A stretch of 48,316 bases of DNA, taken from positions 1 through 48,316 of the forward strand of contig JACVQK010000020.1 of the NCBI GenBank assembly GCA_015661155.1, in the 5' to 3' direction. The notes under the pieces are model-generated. The model saw nothing but the letters and a program-made list of their open reading frames with translations, made no database searches and was not told the origin of the DNA. The translations under genes were made by a program, and so were the position numbers. This DNA comes from Dehalococcoidia bacterium. Its GTDB lineage: Bacteria > Chloroflexota > Dehalococcoidia > Lucifugimonadales > UBA2985. Position 1 is the stretch's first letter, and every line of letters begins with the position of its first letter. Shown here in pieces: positions 43,115 through 48,316 of the stretch.

Positions 43115-43142
43115 ATTTTACCATAGTCCGCTCTGGCCCGCT

Positions 43143-43234
43143 CACTGGGCTTAGCCCAGACCCACACCTCACTAACCGTAAAACATGGTCAGACTAAGGC
43201 AGTCCCGACGTGTCGGGATTGAGTGTGGGTGCAG
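43143..43234. repeat. CCCACA...TGTGGG palindromic repeat upstream of purD
   Basis: CACTGGGCTTAGCCCAG is followed by ACCCACACC, the block TAACCGTAAAACATGGTCAG, a hairpin CCCGACGTGTCGGG unique to this copy, and the closing GTGTGGGTGCAG. It belongs to the same family as 28531-28615 and 44686-44770. It stands free, not nested in a TA-flanked element. It lies 100 bases upstream of purD. Confidence 0.75.
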
Positions 43235-43333
43235 AGCTCTCCCTGCCTAGAGGTGTTCCATCTCCCTGGGCGGTGTGCTAGGATGTTCTCTGGAGGGCCG
43301 AAGGCAAAGAAGGAGCACCCGCAGGAGAAATCA

Positions 43334-44599
43334 TTGAAGGTCATGGTGGTAGGCAACGGAGCCCGGGAGCACGCCCTCGCCTGGAAGATAAGGCAGAGCC
43401 GCGATGTGAGCGATCTGTACGTGGCCCCTGGGAACGCCGGAACCTCGGCCATGGCCACCAACCTCCCTGTATCCGCCACGGACCTGGAGGGCTTGGCCCA
43501 GGCAGCTCTCCATCATGGGGTAGACTTCACCGTTGTGGGGCCTGAGACGCCCCTGGCCGCGGGCATCGTGGACTGCTTTCAGGAGAGAGGGCTGGCCATC
43601 TTTGGCCCCACCAGGAAGGCAGCCCGCATCGAGGGCAGCAAGGTCTTTGCCAAGGAGCTGATGGTGCGGCACGGCATCCCCACAGGACGTGCCGAGGTGT
43701 TCGACTCCTATGACAAGGCTTGTAGTTATGTCAAGGCGCAACCCCTTCCCATAGTGGTGAAGGCGGACGGTCTGGCCGCGGGGAAAGGGGTGACGGTAGC
43801 GAAGAGCGTGGAGCAGGCTGTGAGGGCGCTAAAGGAGTGCATGGTGGAGCGGGTGTTTGGCCCCGCGGGAGATCGGGTGCTGGTGGAGGAGTGCCTCGTC
43901 GGGAGAGAGGTGAGCGTGTTCGTCTTCACCGACGGGGAGAGCATGTCGCCCATGGTAGCGGCCTGCGACTACAAGCGTGCCCATGACGGCGATGAGGGGC
44001 CAAACACGGGAGGCATGGGCAGCTACAGCCCGCCGGAGTTCTGGAGCGCAGCTCTGGAACGGGAGATTCAGGAGAGGATCATGAGGCCAACGGTGCGCGC
44101 CCTCGCCCAGCAGGGATGCCCTTTCAAGGGCATCCTCTACGGCGGCATCATGTTGACGGAGAATGGCCCCCAGGTGGTGGAGTTCAACTGCCGTCTGGGA
44201 GACCCGGAGACCCAGGTCATCCTGCCGCGCCTCTCCTCGGACCTGGTGGAGATACTCCTGGCCGTGACTGAGGGCAGGCTTAACAAAACGCCAATAGAGT
44301 GGAGCGCAGAGGCCTGCGTGGGCGTTGTGATGGCCTCTGGGGGCTATCCCGGCAGCTATGAGACCGGTTTCCCGATAGCTGGACTCCCACAGGCAGAGAG
44401 GCGCGGGCTTGTGTTTCACGGCGGCACAAGGGTCGCGAGGGAAGGAGCGCCTGGGGTGCTATCCGATGGTGGCCGGGTGCTGACGGTGGTGGGAAAGGGG
44501 CAAAGTCTGCGGCAAGCCAGGGCCCAGGCGTACGAAGGGGTTGCTCAAGTCCACTTTGAGGGCGGCTTCTACCGCAAGGACATCGCCGCCGGTATCTAA
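43334..44599 (+). CDS. purD: Phosphoribosylamine-glycine ligase (PurD)
   Basis: PurD makes glycinamide ribonucleotide, the second step of purine synthesis. The 421-residue ATP-grasp enzyme shows KVMVVGNGAREHALAWKI at the start, DFTVVGPETPLAAGIVD, FGPTRKAARIEGSKVFAKEL, IVVKADGLAAGKGVTVAKS, DYKRAHDGDEGPNTGGMGSY and VVEFNCRLGDPETQ. The TTG start follows AGGAG by about 6 bases and gives the expected N-terminus. The open frame extends 37 codons upstream into repeat sequence and is not used. purC and purS lie nearby on the other strand; purL, purQ and others are absent. Confidence 0.95.
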   Translation: MKVMVVGNGAREHALAWKIRQSRDVSDLYVAPGNAGTSAMATNLPVSATDLEGLAQAALHHGVDFTVVGPETPLAAGIVDCFQERGLAIFGPTRKAARIEGSKVFAKELMVRHGIPTGRAEVFDSYDKACSYVKAQPLPIVVKADGLAAGKGVTVAKSVEQAVRALKECMVERVFGPAGDRVLVEECLVGREVSVFVFTDGESMSPMVAACDYKRAHDGDEGPNTGGMGSYSPPEFWSAALEREIQERIMRPTVRALAQQGCPFKGILYGGIMLTENGPQVVEFNCRLGDPETQVILPRLSSDLVEILLAVTEGRLNKTPIEWSAEACVGVVMASGGYPGSYETGFPIAGLPQAERRGLVFHGGTRVAREGAPGVLSDGGRVLTVVGKGQSLRQARAQAYEGVAQVHFEGGFYRKDIAAGI

Positions 44600-44639
44600 A
44601 CCCGCTAATGTCTCGTCATGCAAAGAGAACAACACATGA

Positions 44640-44785
44640 GGGTGCAGGGGGCGAAGCCCCCGCCGGGGGTCTGGGGGTGTCCCCCACTGGGCCATGGCCC
44701 AGACCCACACCTTACGAACCGTAGAATATGGTCAGACCAGGGCAGCGACAGTTAAGTGTGGGTGCAGGGCGTGCCCTGCACCCAC
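44640..44785. repeat. Composite palindromic repeat between purD and nfo
   Basis: GGGGGCGAAGCCCCC, GGGGGTCTGGGGGTGTCCCCC, CACTGGGCCATGGCCCAG and the ACCCACACC ... GTGTGGGT block (44686-44770, with GAACCGTAGAATATGGTCAG), ending in a GGGTGCAGGGC/GCCCTGCACCC hairpin just upstream of the nfo ribosome binding site. No TA-flanked end is clear here. Confidence 0.75.
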
Positions 44786-44801
44786 TCCTGCAGGAGGCAC
44801 C

Positions 44802-45659
44802 ATGAGGCTGGGAGCCCACGTTTCCACCGCCGGGGGCCTGGATAAAGCCATCGACAGAGCTCAAGGGATAGGCGCTGAGACCATCCAGGTCTTCGTATCC
44901 TCTCCCCAGGGATGGGCCTTCAAACCCATACCGTCAGGAGTAGCAGCGGCCTTTCGAGAGAAGGCCGCTGCCGCGGACATAGGCCTCACCTTCCTTCACG
45001 GCATATACCTGATTAACCTGGGCAGCCCCAACCAGGAGGGCCTGGACAAGTCCGTTCAGGCCCTCATCAGTTCCATGCAGGCGGCGGGGGAGATCGGGGC
45101 TGCCGGAGTCATCTTCCACGCCGGTAGCCACCGGGGAGCCGGTTTCCAGGGCGTCTTCGACCAGGTGGTGAGGGCCATGGAGCAGGTGCTAGAGACATCT
45201 CCGGAGGGCGTCTGGCTCATCATCGAGAACAGCGCCGGCATGGGGCAGCACATCGGCTCCAGCTTCCAGGAGATAGGCCAGATGACCAAGGCCCTGGCCT
45301 CTCCCCGGGTGAAGGTGTGCCTGGACACCCAGCACTCTTTCGCCGCGGGGTATAACGTGGTCGAGGAGGATGGCTTAAATCGGGCCCTGGAGGAGTTTGA
45401 TAGGGAGATAGGGCTACTCAACCTGGTGGCCGTCCACGCCAACGACAGCAAGGTGCCCTTCGCCTCCGGGGTGGACCGCCACGAGAATATCGGCCAGGGC
45501 CACATGGGCCTAGAGGGATTTCGCTGTATCATGAGGCATTCCGCCTTCAGGGATGTCCCCTTCCTGCTGGAGGTGCCGGGGGTCGAGGGCAAAGGGCCGG
45601 ATAAGGCCAACCTGGACATCCTCAAGGGACTGCGTGAAGAGGTGGGTGCAGAGAGCTAG
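44802..45659 (+). CDS. nfo: Endonuclease IV (Nfo), AP endonuclease
   Basis: Nfo cuts DNA at abasic sites in base excision repair with a trinuclear zinc centre. The 285-residue protein shows the TIM-barrel hallmarks: LGAHVSTAGGLDKAIDRA, TIQVFVSSPQGW, FLHGIYLINLGSPN, IFHAGSHRGAG, LIIENSAGMGQHIGSSF, VCLDTQHSFAAGYN, VAVHANDSKVPFASGVDRHE and FLLEVPGVEGKGPDKANLDIL. The metal His, Asp and Glu residues are all present. ATG 44802 follows GCAGGAGG. The stop TAG (45657-45659) lies in the CTAG end of the next repeat element. Confidence 0.95.
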   Translation: MRLGAHVSTAGGLDKAIDRAQGIGAETIQVFVSSPQGWAFKPIPSGVAAAFREKAAAADIGLTFLHGIYLINLGSPNQEGLDKSVQALISSMQAAGEIGAAGVIFHAGSHRGAGFQGVFDQVVRAMEQVLETSPEGVWLIIENSAGMGQHIGSSFQEIGQMTKALASPRVKVCLDTQHSFAAGYNVVEEDGLNRALEEFDREIGLLNLVAVHANDSKVPFASGVDRHENIGQGHMGLEGFRCIMRHSAFRDVPFLLEVPGVEGKGPDKANLDILKGLREEVGAES

Positions 45660-45810
45660 CAGTCTGTTGGAAAAGGGGAGTGCAGAGGGGCGCAGCCCTT
45701 TGACGGGGGTCTGGGGGTGTCCCCCAGACTGGGCTTAGCCCAGACCCACATCCCACAGACCCTGAGTTCGGCTTGCCTATGAATGCCTCTGAGGAGTGTG
45801 GGTGCAGGGC
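45656..45810. repeat. Composite palindromic element, copy 7 (after nfo)
   Basis: The left end is CTAGCAGTCTGTTGGAAAAG, matching the ends of the TA-flanked elements; its TAG is the nfo stop. It continues with AGGGGCGCAGCCCTTT, CTGGGGGTGTCCCCCAG and CTGGGCTTAGCCCAG, then the second subtype of the CCCACA...TGTGGG block (45726-45810, with TGAATGCCTCTGAGGAG like the inverse of copy 4). The far end is the GCAGGGCTCGCCCTGC hairpin. No right terminal repeat is seen. Confidence 0.78.
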
Positions 45811-45832
45811 TCGCCCTGCTGGAGGAAAAGCC

Positions 45833-46198
45833 TTGAGGCGCGAGGAGTTCGAGGAGCTGGTGTTGGACGCCATCCAGGAGCTACCCCAGGAGATACTGGC
45901 GCGTCTGGACAACGTGGCCGTGGTGGTCCAGCGATGGCCCAGCCGGGACCAGATGATGGAGGCAGGGATCGAGCACGAAGACGAGCTCTTCGGGCTGTAC
46001 GAGGGCATCCCCCTGACCGAGAGGGAGAGCTACAACCTGGTCCTGCCGGACAAGATCACCGTCTTCCAGGGGCCCGTGGAGGCGGCATGCCGCTCCCGGG
46101 AGGCGATGGCCCTGGAGGTCAAGGTCACTGTGGCCCACGAGATAGCCCACCACTTCGGCATCGACGACCGGCGACTGGAGGAGCTGGGACTGGGGTAG
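45833..46198 (+). CDS. Zincin-type metallopeptidase family protein
   Basis: A 121-residue protein with a C-terminal zinc-binding HEIAHHFGID motif (HExxH) at about residues 103-112 and a Glu/Asp-rich tail RRLEELGLG. The N-terminus is LRREEFEELVLDAIQELPQE, and the centre has a conserved LFGLYEGIPLTERE and LPDKITVFQGP. It resembles the small DUF1025-type zincins, whose substrates are unknown. The TTG start follows GGAGGAAAAGCC; the open frame extends upstream into a repeat. It is convergent with purS, with only 14 bases between. Confidence 0.85.
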   Translation: MRREEFEELVLDAIQELPQEILARLDNVAVVVQRWPSRDQMMEAGIEHEDELFGLYEGIPLTERESYNLVLPDKITVFQGPVEAACRSREAMALEVKVTVAHEIAHHFGIDDRRLEELGLG

Positions 46199-46212
46199 GG
46201 GGCGAGATGGCG

Positions 46213-46479
46213 CTAGCTCCGGGGAATCACCTCTTCAACCTCGTACCGGTAGCTCTCTATCACCGGGTTGGCCAGCAGCTTGCGGCACATCTCCTCCACC
46301 GCCGCCTCAGCCAGGGTACGCTCCGGGCTGCTCAGCTTTATCTCCAGGTACTTGCCCGCCCTCACCTCGGTGGCCAGGTCAAAGCCCAGGGTCTTCAACC
46401 CCCCCAGGATGGTCTTGCCCTGGGGATCGTTGACCGTGGGCTTGAGAGTGACGTAGACCCTGGCGAGAAACACGGCCAT
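46213..46479 (-). CDS. purS: PurS, FGAM synthase small subunit
   Basis: PurS joins PurL and PurQ to form formylglycinamidine ribonucleotide synthetase. The 88-residue protein begins MAVFLARVYVTLKPTVNDPQ and has GGLKTLGFDLATEVRAGKYLEI and CRKLLANPVIESYRYEVEEV, the standard PurS ferredoxin-like fold. It is a little longer than usual at the C-terminus by a few residues. AAGTAAGGGAG precedes the start. It lies 5 bases after the DUF3105 gene; no purQ or purL follows, because the next gene is on the opposite strand. Confidence 0.93.
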   Translation of the reverse strand: MAVFLARVYVTLKPTVNDPQGKTILGGLKTLGFDLATEVRAGKYLEIKLSSPERTLAEAAVEEMCRKLLANPVIESYRYEVEEVIPRS

Positions 46480-46484
46480 CTCCC

Positions 46485-47034
46485 TTACTTGAAGCTCTCC
46501 GGCCCCCGGCCGATGTGCTCCTGGATGAACTTCTCGACCCTCACCTTGTCGAACTCTTCAAAGGTGTCTATCCAGCCCCAGGCGGTCAGGGCGATGGTGG
46601 AGTCCATGTTGGGGTATGGGGCCAGAGCCACTCCCTCCGGATAGGAGATCACCACCTGCTCCAACTGCTGCACCAGATCAGGGCAGACCTCGGGGCAGCT
46701 GTACTGCACCATGATACCGCCACGCTCCAGATAGGAGACCTGCACCTCGTCCTCCAAAGGCTCCTCCTGGACTCCCCAGGAGATGTCCTCAAGAGGGATG
46801 TCGTAGCGCCAACCGGAGGTGGGGGGGGTAGTGTTATAGAGCAGGTGGTCCTGGCCCACCTCGATTTGCTCGTTCCCCTGGACAAGTACCTGGAGCCCGG
46901 CCCCCGAAGAGGAGGGCGTGGTTCAGGGCGTACCTGACGATTCGGCGGCGAATTTGCTTCTTGCCACGCCGCGCCTCACGGGCCTGGGCCCGCAGATGAG
47001 CCTTCTGCCTGCGCTCTCGCTCCCTGGCTGCCAT
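46485..47034 (-). pseudogene. DUF3105 family protein, frameshifted and lacking its membrane helix
   Basis: Two frames make one DUF3105 gene. The first (from ATG 47034) encodes the usual basic N-terminus MAARERERRQKAHLRAQARE followed by KKQIRRRIVRYALNHALLF. The second frame resumes as GLQVLVQGNEQIEVGQDHLL, YNTTPPTSGWRYDI, GGIMVQYSCPEVC and ends in HIGRGPESFK. The membrane helix normally found after the basic stretch is mostly missing, and the frame changes by one in a G-rich run near 46905-46920 (TTCGGGGGCCGGG). DUF3105 proteins are membrane-linked proteins of unknown role. The start overlaps the purC stop (TAATG) with GGAGG upstream. It may be a damaged gene or an assembly error. Confidence 0.7.
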
Positions 47035-47957
47035 TAGCCTCCTGCCTTTCCGAGGACAACCCATCTCTTGCCGGTAATGCGCTCATAAGCCTCTATATAC
47101 CTGGTACGGGTCTTGTCCACCACCTCTGACGGCAGCTCCGGCGCGGGAGGCTCCCTGTCCCATCCGCTGGCGATGAGCCAGTCCCGCACGTACTGCTTGT
47201 CGAAGTTGGGTTGAGACCTGCCCGGCTCATAGAGCGACGCATCCCAGAAGCGGCTGGAGTCCGGTGTGAGAAGCTCGTCAATAAGGATCAGCTCTGTTCC
47301 CATAAGTCCAAACTCCACCTTGGTGTCGGCGATGATTATGCCCCTGGACAGGGCATGGTCGCGGGCGTACTGATACACTCGGATGCTTACGTCTTCAAGC
47401 CTCTGCGCCATCTCTTCGCCCACCATGTCCCTCACGTCACGGGGGCTCATGGGCAGGTCGTGGCCGGTCTCCGCTTTGGTGGTTGGGGTGAAGATAGGCT
47501 GAGGGAAGGGGTCGCCCTCCCTCAGACGCGCGGGCATAGCCCTGTCTCCCACCGTGCCGCTGGCCTGATACTCCGCCCATGCAGAGCCTGCCATGTACCC
47601 CCGAACCACGCACTCCATGTCGATGCGCTCCGCTTTCTTCACCACCATGGCCCTGGCGGCGATGTCCGGGGAGAGGGATGCCGGCAGCAGCTCTCGTAGC
47701 TTCCCCAGACCCTTCGCATCGTCTCCCAGGGCCACCAGGTGATTGGGGACAATATGCCTCGTCTTATTAAACCAGTAGGCCGAGAGGCGGGAGAGCACCA
47801 GCCCTTTCTGGGGGATGGCCGTGGGCAGCACCACGTCGAAGGCGGAGATGCGATCCGTGGCAATCATGAGCAGGAGGCCCTGGCCCAGGTCGTAGGTGTC
47901 CCGCACCTTGCCCCGGTGGAGGAGGTTGGGGAGATGGGTTTCAGCAACAATTGTCAT
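47034..47957 (-). CDS. purC: SAICAR synthetase (PurC)
   Basis: PurC joins aspartate to CAIR in purine synthesis using ATP. The 307-residue protein shows LLHRGKVRDTYDLGQGLLL, MIATDRISAFDVVLPTAIPQKG, MECVVRGYMAGSAWAEYQ, FTPTTKAETGHDLPMS, IIIADTKVEFGLM and LIDELLTPDSSRFWD. It is the long (ADE1-like) form. The ribosome binding site is weak (GAGATG). It is upstream of and overlapping the DUF3105 gene, which precedes purS, so these three form one transcription unit. The DNA upstream is unusually AT-rich. Confidence 0.95.
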   Translation of the reverse strand: MTIVAETHLPNLLHRGKVRDTYDLGQGLLLMIATDRISAFDVVLPTAIPQKGLVLSRLSAYWFNKTRHIVPNHLVALGDDAKGLGKLRELLPASLSPDIAARAMVVKKAERIDMECVVRGYMAGSAWAEYQASGTVGDRAMPARLREGDPFPQPIFTPTTKAETGHDLPMSPRDVRDMVGEEMAQRLEDVSIRVYQYARDHALSRGIIIADTKVEFGLMGTELILIDELLTPDSSRFWDASLYEPGRSQPNFDKQYVRDWLIASGWDREPPAPELPSEVVDKTRTRYIEAYERITGKRWVVLGKAGG

Positions 47958-48184
47958 GACAACATCTCAGATGAATCTTGCTTAATGAGACTGACTTTCT
48001 GCATTACGACAATCCTCTCATGTTTCGTTGTCTTTGTTCTACGTCTCGACCTGCGTATGTCTGGGATTTCATCGGAGTATATAGACTTCGTTATGAATTG
48101 GCCATCACTTACCTCGCGGGCCAGTTCGGAGATGATGCTGGCTGTATTCCTTTTAACACCGTTGCGCTCGACATCACCCCTCAC
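47954..48184 (-). CDS. Possible small protein upstream of purC, uncertain
   Basis: A 76-codon frame on the minus strand overlaps the purC start by 4 bases. After an N-terminus that lies antisense to the kinase-like end (MRGDVERNGVKRN), the rest reads like a normal protein (SIISELAREVSDGQFITKSI, DIRRSRRRTKTTKHERIVV, ends SSEMLS). It is AT-richer than the surroundings. I do not recognise it. The frame may be the C-terminal part of a gene broken at a junction near 48150. Confidence 0.3.
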   Translation of the reverse strand: MRGDVERNGVKRNTASIISELAREVSDGQFITKSIYSDEIPDIRRSRRRTKTTKHERIVVMQKVSLIKQDSSEMLS

Positions 48185-48316
48185 ATGGAATTCATGGCTA
48201 CGTTCCGCATTCTGATGTGGGGGGCCATGGCGGTTGCGGTGGGTGTAATGGCCCTCCTCGGCTGGCTCGTGGCGCGGAGCGGTCTGCGCCCGCTGCGCGA
48301 GGTGGTCTCCACCATA
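48020..48316 (+). CDS. Sensor histidine kinase fragment (heavy-metal sensor type), cut by the window end
   Basis: From about 48158 the plus-strand frame reads TVALDITPHMEFMATFRI, then a membrane helix (LMWGAMAVAVGVMALLGWLV) and ARSGLRPLREVVSTI. This is the end of a periplasmic sensor, a second membrane helix and the start of a HAMP domain, as in CusS-type heavy-metal sensor kinases. The kinase core would lie beyond the window. The frame is open back to ATG 48020, but those residues have no kinase-like features and lie in AT-rich DNA, so the true join is near 48155. It overlaps the minus-strand frame 47954-48184. Confidence 0.5.
   Translation, partial: MFRCLCSTSRPAYVWDFIGVYRLRYELAITYLAGQFGDDAGCIPFNTVALDITPHMEFMATFRILMWGAMAVAVGVMALLGWLVARSGLRPLREVVSTI

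Noticed and set aside
1-48316. tRNA, rRNA genes or CRISPR arrays
   Set aside because: I looked for TpsiC-loop strings, rRNA signatures and regularly spaced repeats and saw none. The dispersed repeats are palindromic and not in arrays.

Overview
The window looks like the chromosome of a high-GC, compact bacterium, most likely a member of the Chloroflexota (Dehalococcoidia-like). I infer this from the mix of LL-diaminopimelate aminotransferase, BTAD-type regulators, a fused CaiB/BaiF protein, an orphan DppD-type ATPase, a kinase with a PQQ-type propeller, and the short palindromic intergenic repeats. No database search was possible. Several genes use GTG or TTG starts, and clear Shine-Dalgarno sequences usually decide the start.

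Layout. 1-5.2 kb, minus strand: branched-chain amino acid genes ilvC, leuA and leuC. A small island carrying a truncated Mrr-like restriction gene sits between ilvC and leuA, bounded by a 26-bp duplication of the ilvC 3' end. 5.2-10.3 kb: a small membrane protein, a double-domain CoA transferase and an orphan oligopeptide-type binding protein. 10.8-13.4 kb: a tightly packed set of glutamine amidotransferase, DUF123 GIY-YIG protein, DUF2249 protein and NnrS-like membrane protein. 13.6-27.4 kb, plus strand: a complete nitrate respiration cluster. It holds a PAS-GAF-GAF-wHTH-BTAD regulator, an 80-aa protein, a diheme cytochrome c (NarC-like), narGHJI, two NarK transporters separated by a 68-aa membrane protein, and a hemerythrin. 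The order recalls the narCGHJIK1K2 order known from Thermus. 27.5-28.5 kb: metF. 28.6-34.8 kb, minus strand: a frameshifted TauE-type permease, a damaged hemW, ychF, a Ser/Thr kinase with a PQQ-type propeller and a small membrane protein. 34.9-37.2 kb, plus strand: holA and an ArsB/SLC13-type transporter. 37.6-43.0 kb, minus strand: an orphan DppD ATPase, a hypothetical gene, hflX, dapL, a PHA-granule-type protein and dapF. 43.3-46.2 kb, plus strand: purD, nfo and a zincin-type metallopeptidase. 46.2-48.0 kb, minus strand: purC, a damaged DUF3105 gene and purS. The last ~150 bases carry the 5' part of a sensor histidine kinase next to AT-richer DNA.

How the genes work together. The nar cluster would let the cell import nitrate (NarK1/K2), reduce it at NarGHI (matured by NarJ), exchange electrons with the membrane-bound diheme cytochrome, and handle NO or oxygen by-products through hemerythrin, DUF2249 and NnrS-like proteins. 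The upstream BTAD regulator is the obvious candidate controller, and an 11-bp-spaced heptamer repeat lies between it and the operon. Elsewhere the genes are housekeeping: Leu/Ile/Val, lysine/DAP and purine synthesis, DNA repair and ribosome-associated GTPases.

The most unusual feature is a family of about 150-220 bp palindromic elements with terminal inverted repeats and TA at both ends. In six cases the element end forms the stop codon of the adjoining gene, and in one case (hflX) the element appears to supply the start codon. A second strong candidate is a highly structured leader upstream of leuA whose G-U pairs only make sense for leftward transcription. Three genes (TauE-like, hemW, DUF3105) show frameshifts that are either real decay or assembly errors.
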